Source: Variovorax sp. PAMC 28711
GTDB lineage: Bacteria > Pseudomonadota > Gammaproteobacteria > Burkholderiales > Burkholderiaceae_C
Length of the DNA stretch: 64,000 nt
NCBI RefSeq assembly: GCF_001577265.1
Contig: NZ_CP014517.1
Coordinates: 2,764,501 to 2,828,500 of the forward strand
Reading direction: 5' to 3'
Shown in pieces: positions 1 to 9,289 of this stretch; positions within the stretch are counted from its first letter, which is position 1, and the number at the start of each line of letters is the position of its first letter. A program made the translations under genes and the position numbers. The notes under the pieces were generated by a model. That model saw only the letters and a program-made list of their open reading frames with translations. It was not told the DNA's origin and searched no databases.

Positions 1-624
1 AGCCCGCTCATTGAAGATCACCAACTCGTTGATGAGCCAATCGAACACGGGACGCAGAACATCGCTGTTGAGCTGCACGGCCATCGAAAGGAACAGCGCG
101 TTGGGCCGGGTGGCGCCTTCCCAGAGGTTCTTCGCGCCCTTGAGGCCGGTGCCGAACTCGTAGATGTCCTTGCCTGTTTCGACATCGAAGCGACGGTCGA
201 ACCAGCGCTGCGGCTTGGAGGTCTTGTAAACCAGCAAATGCTCGCTGACGACTCGCTGCCGTGTCATGGCAAAGCCGTACTGGTAGCGGATGCCGTCCAC
301 AAGAAAGGTGATTTCAAACTCGGTTGGCGCTTCACCGGACGCCTGATCCAGACGGAACGCCTGAACCGCGAAGGACTGGTTCGGTTGGATCGTGGCCGAC
401 TCGGCCACGACGCCACGCATGTACTGCAAGGCCTTGATCAGGTTGGACTTGCCGCTGGCGTTCGCGCCATAGATAACGGCACTGCGCAGCACGTGCGGCG
501 CTGCTTTCAGGCCCGTGGCTGCGGTGTGCGTGTCCTGCAGCGTCTTGTCTTTGGACGCTACGAGACTGAGCACCTGTTCGTCGCGCAGGCTGCGGAAGTT
601 TGTGACGCGAAACTCGATCAACAT
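1..624 (-). CDS. AAA15-family ATPase (RloA/AbiLii-like), N-terminal part
   Basis: The frame is open from an ATG at 624 to the left edge, giving 208 codons with no stop, so the gene is cut by the window. The product starts MLIEFRVTNFRSLRDEQ and carries a Walker A motif GANASGKS at residues 53-60. This N-terminus (an FxVxNFRSL strand, then a GxNxxGKS loop) is typical of the COG1106 ATPases that include RloA and AbiLii-type anti-phage proteins. It is divergent from the Fic and hsdR genes, which fits a defence locus. The Walker B and any nuclease domain lie outside the window, so a specific subfamily (RloA versus OLD-like) cannot be fixed. Role in phage defence is inferred from family and neighbourhood. 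Confidence 0.85.
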   Translation of the reverse strand, partial: MLIEFRVTNFRSLRDEQVLSLVASKDKTLQDTHTAATGLKAAPHVLRSAVIYGANASGKSNLIKALQYMRGVVAESATIQPNQSFAVQAFRLDQASGEAPTEFEITFLVDGIRYQYGFAMTRQRVVSEHLLVYKTSKPQRWFDRRFDVETGKDIYEFGTGLKGAKNLWEGATRPNALFLSMAVQLNSDVLRPVFDWLINELVIFNERA

Positions 625-801
625 GGCATTCAAACAAAATGTCTATTGATTTTGCACTGCAATCGCAAAATCGCAAGTAATTTTGTATGCGAATGGGGTT
701 TTAATGCGAGCCGGACGTCCGCAAAAGCGCTTTAACGGTAGCGCATCCAATTAAAGAATGCTTTAATTCTCAGTCAAGGCATTCAAACCCGCGTTCATCT
801 C
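625..801. promoter_or_regulatory. Divergent promoter region between ATPase and Fic genes
   Basis: This 177-bp gap is visibly richer in A and T than its surroundings. It holds a perfect tandem duplication of the 8-mer AATCGCAA (661-668 and 669-676) and an inverted repeat ATTAAAG-AATG-CTTTAAT (750-767). A second CGCTTTAA lies at 728-735. The repeats sit where promoters for both flanking genes must be, so they are candidate regulator sites. No exact promoter boxes are assigned. Confidence 0.5.
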
Positions 802-1947
802 ATGCGCAGCACCGGCACCTACGTCACCACGACCACGCTGAGCGAAGCCGTTCAGGCGTTCGTGCCGCATGCGCTGCCGCCGAGCAAACCGGCGCTGGCG
901 GCGGAGTCGTTCGTCGAGCGCAATCGCCATGCCGAACTGGCGCTCGCCCGTCTGTCCGGCGTGTCGGGTTTGGTGCCGTCGGTCGACTGGCTGCTCTACA
1001 GCGCCGTTCGCAAGGAGGCGCTGCTCACCTCGCAGATCGAGGGCACCCAGGCGACGCTGGTCGATTTGTTCGACGAAGAGGCTGGGCTGGCCGTGACCAA
1101 CACCGACGATGTGGAGGAGGTCGCCAACTACCTGCGCGCCTTCCGTCTTGTGCGCGACAACCTGGCCAACCCCACGGGCTTGCCCATCAGCATTCGGCTG
1201 CTGTGCGAGTCGCACCGCCTGCTGCTCGATGGCGCACGCGGCGCGGGCAAGCAGCCGGGCGAACTGCGCAAGTCGCAGAACTGGATCGGCGGCACGCGGC
1301 CGGGCAATGCGGTGTTTGTGCCGCCGCCGGCCGACCAGGTGCCGGTGCTGCTCGGCGCGCTGGAGCGCTTCATCCACGACAAGGCACCCACACTGCCGCC
1401 GCTGGTGCGCATTGCGCTGGTGCATGTGCAGTTCGAGACGATTCATCCGTTTCTGGATGGCAACGGCCGCATCGGTCGTCTGCTGATTGCCGCGCTGCTG
1501 GAATCGTGGGGCTTGTTGCCGGAGCCGTTGATGTACCTGAGCGGCTACTTGAAGCAGCACCAGGCGGAGTACTACCGGCGCCTCGCGCGCGTGCGCACCG
1601 ATGGCGATTGGGAGGGCTGGCTGGCCTTCTTTCTGGAGGGCGTGACCGAGTCGGCGCAGCAGGCCGAGCGCGGGGTGGTGGCGCTGGCCAGCCTGGTCAC
1701 GGCCGACCGACGCCGCTTGCTCGAATCGCCGAAGGCCGGACCGGCCAGTTACCGCCTGTTCGAAATGCTGCCGCTGATGCCGCGCTTCACCATCGAGCGT
1801 GTGCGCCAGCAGTTGCAGACGAGCTTCCCGACGGCGACTGCAGCGGTCAAGGTGCTCGAAGACCTCGGCATCGTGGCCGAGCGCACGGGGCAGAAGACGA
1901 ATCGCAACTTCAGCTATCAGCGCTATATCGCGCTGCTGACGGATTGA
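802..1947 (+). CDS. Fic family protein (AMPylase-type, self-inhibited class)
   Basis: The 381-residue protein has a Fic_N-type N-terminal region and a Fic core with the active-site motif HPFLDGNGRIGR at residues 215-226, including the catalytic histidine and the anion-binding GNGR. An inhibitory helix motif TSQIEG (76-81) matches the [S/T]xxxE[G/N] pattern, so the enzyme should be of the class with the inhibitor inside the same chain. The C-terminal third (about 300-381) looks like a winged-helix domain. Fic enzymes usually transfer AMP from ATP to a protein hydroxyl; the target here is unknown. The stop is 4 bp before hsdR, so the two are probably co-transcribed. Fic genes are frequently embedded in type I restriction loci. 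Confidence 0.93.
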   Translation: MRSTGTYVTTTTLSEAVQAFVPHALPPSKPALAAESFVERNRHAELALARLSGVSGLVPSVDWLLYSAVRKEALLTSQIEGTQATLVDLFDEEAGLAVTNTDDVEEVANYLRAFRLVRDNLANPTGLPISIRLLCESHRLLLDGARGAGKQPGELRKSQNWIGGTRPGNAVFVPPPADQVPVLLGALERFIHDKAPTLPPLVRIALVHVQFETIHPFLDGNGRIGRLLIAALLESWGLLPEPLMYLSGYLKQHQAEYYRRLARVRTDGDWEGWLAFFLEGVTESAQQAERGVVALASLVTADRRRLLESPKAGPASYRLFEMLPLMPRFTIERVRQQLQTSFPTATAAVKVLEDLGIVAERTGQKTNRNFSYQRYIALLTD

Positions 1948-1951
1948 CGCC

Positions 1952-4900
1952 ATGACCGAAGACCAACTCGAACAGGAAGCGCTCGCCTGGCTGTTCGACG
2001 TGGGCTACACGCACCGCTACGGCCCCGACATCGCGCATGACGGCCCGACGCCGGAGCGGGCGAGCTACCGGCAGGTGGTGCTGGCAGATCGCTTGCGCGC
2101 GGCCATCGACCGGTTGAACCCCGACGTGCCGGCTGCGGCGCAGGACGACGCGCTCAAGCAGGTGCTGGCGCTCGGCACGCCGGTGCTGCTGTCTGCCAAC
2201 CGTCAGTTCCACAAGCTGCTGGTGACGGGCGTGCCGGTGCAGTACCAGAAGGACGGCGAGACGCGCGGCGATTTCGTGCGGCTGGTGGATTGGGCGGATG
2301 CTTCCGGCGAAGGGTCTGGCAACGAGTGGCTGGCGGTCAACCAGTTCAGCATCCGCGGGCCGCACCACACGCGGCGGCCCGACATCGTGCTGTTCGTCAA
2401 CGGCTTGCCGCTGGTGCTGCTCGAGATCAAGAATCCGGCCGACCCCAATGCCGACGTCTGGAAGGCCTACGACCAGTTGCAGACGTACAAGGAACAGATC
2501 CCCGACGTCTTTCAGTACAACGAATTGCTGGTGATCTCGGACGGCACCGAGGCCTTGCTGGGTTCGCTCTCGGCCAATGGCGAGCGCTTCATGGCGTGGC
2601 GCACCATCGACGGCGTCACGCTCGACCCGCTGGGCGGGTTCAACGAGCTGCAGACGCTGGTGCGCGGTGTGCTGGCGCCGGCGTACCTGCTCGACTACCT
2701 GCGCTACTTCGTGCTGTTCGAGGACGACGGCACGCTGGTCAAGAAGATCGCCGGCTACCACCAGTTCCACGCGGTGCGCGCGGCCATTGCGCAGGTGGTG
2801 GCCGCTTCCCGTCCCGATGCCGCGAGCGGCGTGCAGGGCAAGGGCGGCGTGGTGTGGCACACGCAGGGCAGCGGCAAGAGCATCACCATGACCTGCTTCG
2901 CCGCACGCGTGATGCAGGAGCCGGCGATGGCCAACCCGACCATCGTGGTGATCACCGATCGCAACGACCTCGACGGCCAGCTCTTCGGCGTGTTCAGCCT
3001 GGCGCAGGACCTGCTGCGCGAGCAGCCGGTGCAGGCGCGCACCCGGCAGGAGTTGCGCACGCTGTTAGCGAATCGGCCGTCCGGCGGCATCGTCTTCGCG
3101 ACCATCCAGAAGTTCATGCCGGGCGAAGACGAAGACAGCTTCCCCGAGCTGTCGGCGCGGCACAACATCGTGGTCATTGCCGATGAAGCGCACCGCACGC
3201 AATACGGCTTCGAGGCGAAGTTGAAGACGCGGCGGTCGCCATCGGCACCGCTTGCGACCGGCGACGGAGCGCCGACGCCGCACCACGTGGCCTTTGCGCC
3301 GCCAACGTATGGCGCGGGCACTGTGGCGCGCTACCAGGTCGGCTACGCGCAGCACCTGCGCGACGCGTTGCCGCATGCGACCTTCGTGGCCTTCACCGGC
3401 ACGCCGGTGAGCAGCGAAGACCGCGACACCCGGGCCGTGTTCGGCGACTACATCCACGTGTACGACATGCAGCAGGCGCGCGAAGACGGCGCCACCGTGG
3501 CGATCTACTACGAGTCGCGTCTGGCCAAGCTGCGGCTGAATGAAACCGATCTCGCACAGATCGACGAAGAGGTCGACGAGCTGGCCGAAGACGAAGAAGA
3601 AAGCGACCAGAGCCGGCTCAAGAGCAAATGGGCGGCGCTGGAAAAAGTGGTGGGTGCCGGGCCGCGGGTGACGAGCGTGGCGGCCGACCTGGTGGCGCAC
3701 TTCGAGGAGCGCAACAAGGCGCAGACCGGCAAGGCGATGGTGGTCGCGATGAGCCGCGACATCTGCGTGCACCTCTACGACGAGATCGTCAGGCTGCGCC
3801 CCGAGTGGCACGACGTCGATCCGGAACACGGCGCCATCAAGATCGTGATGACGGGCTCCGCCAGCGACAAGGCGCTGCTGCGTCCGCACATCTACAGCGC
3901 GCAGGTAAAGAAGCGGCTCGAAAAGCGCTTCAAGGACCCGGCCGATCCGCTGCGGATGGTGATCGTGCGGGACATGTGGCTGACCGGCTTCGACGCGCCC
4001 TGCGTGCACACGCTCTACGTCGACAAGCCGATGAAGGGCCACAACCTGATGCAGGCGATCGCACGGGTGAATCGGGTCTTCAGCAACAAGCAGGGCGGGT
4101 TGGTGGTGGACTACATCGGCATCGGCAACGAGCTGAAGGCCGCCATGAAGGAGTACACCGCCAGCCAGGGCCGTGGCCGGCCGACGGTCGATGCGCACGA
4201 GGCCTACAGCCTGCTCGCGGAGAAGATCGATGTGCTGCGTGCCATGTTGCACGGCTTCGACTACGGCGGCTTTCTCACGGGCGGCCACAAGACGCTGGCG
4301 GGTGCGGCGAACCATGTGCTCGGCATCAAGGACGGCAAGAGGCGCTTCGCCGATGTGGCGCTGGCCATGAGCAAGGCCTTCACGCTGTGTTGCACGCTCG
4401 ACGAGGCGAAGGCCGTACGCGAAGAGGTCGCTTTCTTCCAGGGCGTGAAGGTGATCCTGACCAAGAAAGAACTCACGGCGAAGAAACGAACGGACGAACA
4501 GCGCGAGATGGCGATTCGCCAGATCATCGGCTCGGCCGTGGTGTCGGAGAGCGTGGTCGACATCTTCGACGCCGTGGGACTCGACAAGCCCAACATCGGT
4601 TTGCTCGACGACGACTTCCTGGCGCAGGTGGCCAGGCTGCCGGAACGCAATCTGGCGGTGGAACTGCTGGAGCGGCTGCTCGAAGGCGAGATCAAGAGCC
4701 GCTTCGCCGGCAACATCGTGCAGGACCGCAAGTTTTCGGAGCTGCTCGCGGATGTGATCAAGCGCTACCAGAACCGCTCCATCGAGACCGCGCAGGTGAT
4801 GGAGGAACTGGTCGCGATGGCGAAGAAGTTTCGCGAAGCGGCGTCGCGTGGCGAAACACTGGGGTTGACCGAAGACGAGGTGCGTTTCTATGACGCGTTG

Positions 4901-5146
4901 GCCAGCAACGAGTCGGCAGTGCTCCAACTCACCGACGAAGTGCTCAAGAAGATCGCGCACGAGCTCACCGAGAGCCTCCGACAGAACCTGAGCGTGGACT
5001 GGTCGAAACGCGAAAGCGTGCGCGCCAAGCTGCGGCTTCTGGTGCGGCGGATCCTCAGAAAGTACAAGTACCCGCCGGATCAGCAGGATGCTGCAGTCGA
5101 ACTGGTGCTGCGGCAGGCGGAGGCGTTGGCGGAAGCCGCAGGCTGA
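1952..5146 (+). CDS. hsdR: Type I restriction endonuclease subunit R
   Basis: This is the motor and nuclease subunit of a type I restriction-modification complex, 1064 residues, a normal length. The N-terminal PD-(D/E)xK nuclease shows PD at 143-144 and E158-I-K160. The helicase part has Walker A QGSGKS (305-310), the DEAH box at 411-414 and a motif VI-like QAIARVNR. The C-terminal third is the usual helical region that docks on the methylase. The partner genes hsdM and hsdS are absent to the right and must lie left of the window if the system is complete. It follows the Fic gene by 4 bp, and the next gene starts 1 bp after its stop. Confidence 0.95.
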   Translation: MTEDQLEQEALAWLFDVGYTHRYGPDIAHDGPTPERASYRQVVLADRLRAAIDRLNPDVPAAAQDDALKQVLALGTPVLLSANRQFHKLLVTGVPVQYQKDGETRGDFVRLVDWADASGEGSGNEWLAVNQFSIRGPHHTRRPDIVLFVNGLPLVLLEIKNPADPNADVWKAYDQLQTYKEQIPDVFQYNELLVISDGTEALLGSLSANGERFMAWRTIDGVTLDPLGGFNELQTLVRGVLAPAYLLDYLRYFVLFEDDGTLVKKIAGYHQFHAVRAAIAQVVAASRPDAASGVQGKGGVVWHTQGSGKSITMTCFAARVMQEPAMANPTIVVITDRNDLDGQLFGVFSLAQDLLREQPVQARTRQELRTLLANRPSGGIVFATIQKFMPGEDEDSFPELSARHNIVVIADEAHRTQYGFEAKLKTRRSPSAPLATGDGAPTPHHVAFAPPTYGAGTVARYQVGYAQHLRDALPHATFVAFTGTPVSSEDRDTRAVFGDYIHVYDMQQAREDGATVAIYYESRLAKLRLNETDLAQIDEEVDELAEDEEESDQSRLKSKWAALEKVVGAGPRVTSVAADLVAHFEERNKAQTGKAMVVAMSRDICVHLYDEIVRLRPEWHDVDPEHGAIKIVMTGSASDKALLRPHIYSAQVKKRLEKRFKDPADPLRMVIVRDMWLTGFDAPCVHTLYVDKPMKGHNLMQAIARVNRVFSNKQGGLVVDYIGIGNELKAAMKEYTASQGRGRPTVDAHEAYSLLAEKIDVLRAMLHGFDYGGFLTGGHKTLAGAANHVLGIKDGKRRFADVALAMSKAFTLCCTLDEAKAVREEVAFFQGVKVILTKKELTAKKRTDEQREMAIRQIIGSAVVSESVVDIFDAVGLDKPNIGLLDDDFLAQVARLPERNLAVELLERLLEGEIKSRFAGNIVQDRKFSELLADVIKRYQNRSIETAQVMEELVAMAKKFREAASRGETLGLTEDEVRFYDALASNESAVLQLTDEVLKKIAHELTESLRQNLSVDWSKRESVRAKLRLLVRRILRKYKYPPDQQDAAVELVLRQAEALAEAAG

Positions 5147-5147
5147 C

Positions 5148-6194
<1,047 letters not shown>

Positions 6195-6286
6195 CAAAAG
6201 CACGGGACACTACGGATTGCTGACCGCGAGCTGACCGGGCCCAATCGCCGGTCGATCCTTTTTCCGAACTCCAGGAGTCTTCCCGC

Positions 6287-7258
6287 ATGTTTTCCCGTTC
6301 CCAGCTGCTGCGCGCCACGGCGCTTTGTGCCCTGACTGCCGCGCTGCCGCTCACCGCATTCGCGCAGGCTTTTCCGGCCAAGCCCGTCAAACTCGTGATC
6401 GCCTTCCCCGCCGGCGGACCGACCGACATCACGATGCGTCAGCTCGCCGAAAACGCCTCGAAAATCCTCGGCCAGCCGGTGATCATCGACAACAAGCCCG
6501 GCGCGGGCGGCACGCTGCCGGCGCAGGCGCTGCAGACCTCGCAGCCCGACGGCTACACCGTCGCGCAAATCCCGCTCGGCGTATTCCGCCTCGGCTACAC
6601 CACCAAGATCAATTGGGACCCGATCAACGACATCAGCTACGTCATCAACGTCACCGGCTATGCGTTCGGCATCGTGGTGCCTGCCAACAGCCCGTTCAAG
6701 AACTGGGCCGATTTCGTCGCCTACGCCAAGGCCAATCCCGGCAAGCTCAGCTATGGGTCGACCGGCACGCTGACCAGCCCGCACCTCACGACCGAGCTGG
6801 TCGCGCAGAAGGCCGGCATCGAGCTTCAGCACATCCCGTACAAAGGCAGCGCCGACCTGATGCTCGCGCTGCAGAGCGGGCAGCTCATGGCGGGCGCCGA
6901 CAGCACCGGCTTCGCCACGCTGGTCGAAGCCGGCAAGCTGCGCGTGCTCAACACCTGGGGCGACAAGCGCCTGGCCAAGTTCCCCGATGCGCCCACGCTG
7001 AAAGAGCTGGGCTACGACATCGTGCAGAACTCCCCTTTCGGCATCGGCGCGCCCAAGGGCACACCGCCCGAAGTCGTTAAGAAGCTGCACGACGCCTTCA
7101 AGCAGGCCATGGAAGAGCCGAGCTACGTGTCTGCGCTCGGCAAGTACGACATGCTGCCCGACTACAAGAGCTCGGCGCAGTACACGCAGTTCGCCAAGGA
7201 CACCGTGGCGCGCGAGAAGGTGGTCATCGAGAAGCTGGGGCTGGCGAAGGGGCAGTAG
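6287..7258 (+). CDS. Bug-family (TctC-like) solute-binding protein
   Basis: The 323-residue protein begins with a clear signal peptide ending near ALPLTAFAQA, then FPAKPVKLVIAFPAGGPTD, the hallmark of the Bug/TctC periplasmic receptors of tripartite tricarboxylate transporters. A good ribosome site AGGAG lies before the ATG. No TctA or TctB membrane partner is next to it, which is common for the many orphan Bug proteins of Comamonadaceae. Ligands of this family are usually carboxylates or small polar compounds. Its place between the amidohydrolase and an MFS transporter hints at a shared substrate. Confidence 0.92.
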   Translation: MFSRSQLLRATALCALTAALPLTAFAQAFPAKPVKLVIAFPAGGPTDITMRQLAENASKILGQPVIIDNKPGAGGTLPAQALQTSQPDGYTVAQIPLGVFRLGYTTKINWDPINDISYVINVTGYAFGIVVPANSPFKNWADFVAYAKANPGKLSYGSTGTLTSPHLTTELVAQKAGIELQHIPYKGSADLMLALQSGQLMAGADSTGFATLVEAGKLRVLNTWGDKRLAKFPDAPTLKELGYDIVQNSPFGIGAPKGTPPEVVKKLHDAFKQAMEEPSYVSALGKYDMLPDYKSSAQYTQFAKDTVAREKVVIEKLGLAKGQ

Positions 7259-7326
7259 TCCTGGACCCGGTTCCTAGCCAGCGCCGGCGCCTGCCGCCCG
7301 CCGCCGCATTCCCGCTGCTGGCGACC

Positions 7327-8484
7327 GTGCTCTTCGCCTATTTCATGGCGGCCAGCGCGCCGTCGCCGCTGTTCATCGTGTTCCAGCAGCAGTGGGGCTT
7401 TTCGTCGTCGCTGCTGACGGTCGCTTTCGCGATCTACGCGATTGCGTTGCTGCTGTCGCTGCTGGTCGCGGGGTCGCTGTCGGATCACATCGGCCGACGC
7501 CCGGTGATGCTGGTGGCGCTGTTCATGCAGACGCTCGCCATGCTGATGTTCCTGTGGGCGCGCGGCATCGGCGGCCTGATCGCGGCGCGGGTGGTGCAGG
7601 GCATCGCGACAGGGCTGGCCAGCGGTGCCCTCACCGCGGCGGTGGTCGAGGCCGCGCCAACGTCGCAGAAGCGGCTCGGCGCGCTCATCAGCAGCGTGTC
7701 GCCGCTCGCCGGGCTGGCGGTCGGCGCGCTGCTGACCGGCATCACCGTCAAGCTGGTCGGCCATGCGGTGCCGCTGGTGTTCGGCACCCTTGCCGCGGTC
7801 GTGGTGCTGGGTGCGGTCGGTGTGCTGTTCGTGCCTGAAACCGCTGCACCGCGCCCGGGCGCATGGCGTTCGCTGGTGCCGCGGATGGCCGTGCCGGTGC
7901 GGGCTCGCGGCCCGTTCCTGCGCGCCGCGCCTGCGCTGGTGACGACCTGGGCGCTGGGCGGACTGTTCCTCTCCCTGGTGCCGTCCTTGTTGCGCGACGT
8001 GTTCGGCGTGCACGACGGTGTCGTCAATGGCTCGGCCATCGCCACCTTGTTCGGTTTTGGCGCGCTCGCACCGATGCTCTTGTCGCGCTTCGGTCCGGCG
8101 CGCGCCGGCGCCTTCGGCATGACAGTGATCGTCTTCGGCATCGGCGCGATGACGGCGTCTTTCTCGAACGCGTCGCTCCTCTTGTTCTTCATCGGCGCAG
8201 CGGTGGGCGGCGTCGGCTTCGGCACGGCGTTCTCGGCGCAGATCCAGATCCTGGCGCCGCTGGCCGATTCGCATGAGCGGGCGGAGCTGTTCGCCTCGAT
8301 CTACGTCATGAGCTACCTCGCGTTCAGCGTCCCGGCCATGGCCGCCGGGCTGTTGATCGCACCGTTCGGCTTGTTGCAGACGGTGCGCGGCTATGCCCTG
8401 GTGTTGCTCGTGCTCGGCAGCATCGGCGCGGTGCTGCAATGGTTCGCGCTGCGCAACGCCGGCCGGGCGTCGCCGGCGCGCTGA
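7327..8484 (+). CDS. MFS transporter
   Basis: This integral membrane protein of about 385 residues has 12 predicted hydrophobic spans and the loop 2-3 signature LSDHIGRRPVML typical of the major facilitator superfamily. The frame is open upstream to the stop of the Bug gene with no ATG; a GTG at 7327 is used, but it cuts into the first membrane span (LLATVLFAYFMAASAPSPLF), so the real start may be a non-standard codon slightly upstream, such as the CTG at 7261. It probably exports or imports a small compound linked to the two genes before it. Substrate unknown. Confidence 0.85.
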   Translation: MLFAYFMAASAPSPLFIVFQQQWGFSSSLLTVAFAIYAIALLLSLLVAGSLSDHIGRRPVMLVALFMQTLAMLMFLWARGIGGLIAARVVQGIATGLASGALTAAVVEAAPTSQKRLGALISSVSPLAGLAVGALLTGITVKLVGHAVPLVFGTLAAVVVLGAVGVLFVPETAAPRPGAWRSLVPRMAVPVRARGPFLRAAPALVTTWALGGLFLSLVPSLLRDVFGVHDGVVNGSAIATLFGFGALAPMLLSRFGPARAGAFGMTVIVFGIGAMTASFSNASLLLFFIGAAVGGVGFGTAFSAQIQILAPLADSHERAELFASIYVMSYLAFSVPAMAAGLLIAPFGLLQTVRGYALVLLVLGSIGAVLQWFALRNAGRASPAR

Positions 8485-8491
8485 GGCGAGG

Positions 8492-9289
8492 TCAGCGCGC
8501 GGCCAGGATCGCCCGCGCCGCTTCGGCGAATCCCGCGCCGCGCTCGCTTGGCGTCACGTAGCTCGGCAGATGCGCCAGCTGCGGCACGAAGCGCGCGATG
8601 TTGGCCACGCCGATGCTGTGCGCAAAGTGCTGGAACATGAGCTGGTCGTTGGTCGAATCGCCCACATACGCCCAGCGGTCCATCTCGGCGTCGAGCGCGC
8701 GGCCCCACAGTTCGCGCACGATCCAGCGCGCGCCCTCGCGCTTGTTGTGCGCGCCGTACCAGCCGTTGATGTGGATGCTGCTCACCGTCGCGTGCAGGCC
8801 TTCGTCGCGCATCAGCGCCACCACGGCCGCGATCTGCGATTGGTCCAGGTGGACGAACTCACTGTGGTCGATCGCGATGTCGCACTCGCGGCCCGCTGAA
8901 TCGGTGGCGCGCACCGCGCCGGGCACTTCACGCTCGACGCGCGAGAGCGCCCGCTGCATGCGCGCGAAGTTGACGACGCGCGTGTCCGCGTCCTGCTGGT
9001 AGCGTTTGGACAGCGCGCCGTTCGCGGCGGTCAGCGCCACGGCGCCGTTCTCCGCGACGATCGAGTCGACCGGCCACGCGGCCGCGAACGGCTCGCTCCA
9101 GCCGACCGGTCGACCGGTGATCGCCACGACATGCAGGCCTGCGGCCTTCAGATCGACCAGCGCCTGCAACGCGTCGGGGGTGATGGCGCCGACGCTGGTG
9201 AGCGTGTCGTCGATGTCGGTGAAGACGCCGACGAGGCCGCGCCGCGCTTCGGCGGGCCATTCCGCGAGCGGGCGCATCCGTCCGTCCAT
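8492..9289 (-). CDS. HAD-superfamily (Cof/IIB-like) phosphatase
   Basis: The 265-residue enzyme has HAD motif I FTDIDDTLTS near residue 23, a TGRPVGW motif II region, and GDSTNDQLMF as motif IV near the C-terminus. The cap arrangement and length fit HAD-IIB sugar or glycerate phosphatases such as mannosyl-3-phosphoglycerate phosphatase relatives, but the substrate is unclear. Its ATG overlaps the prfC stop by one base, so it is translated from the prfC transcript. It ends head-to-head with the MFS gene with only 7 bp between. Confidence 0.85.
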   Translation of the reverse strand: MDGRMRPLAEWPAEARRGLVGVFTDIDDTLTSVGAITPDALQALVDLKAAGLHVVAITGRPVGWSEPFAAAWPVDSIVAENGAVALTAANGALSKRYQQDADTRVVNFARMQRALSRVEREVPGAVRATDSAGRECDIAIDHSEFVHLDQSQIAAVVALMRDEGLHATVSSIHINGWYGAHNKREGARWIVRELWGRALDAEMDRWAYVGDSTNDQLMFQHFAHSIGVANIARFVPQLAHLPSYVTPSERGAGFAEAARAILAAR

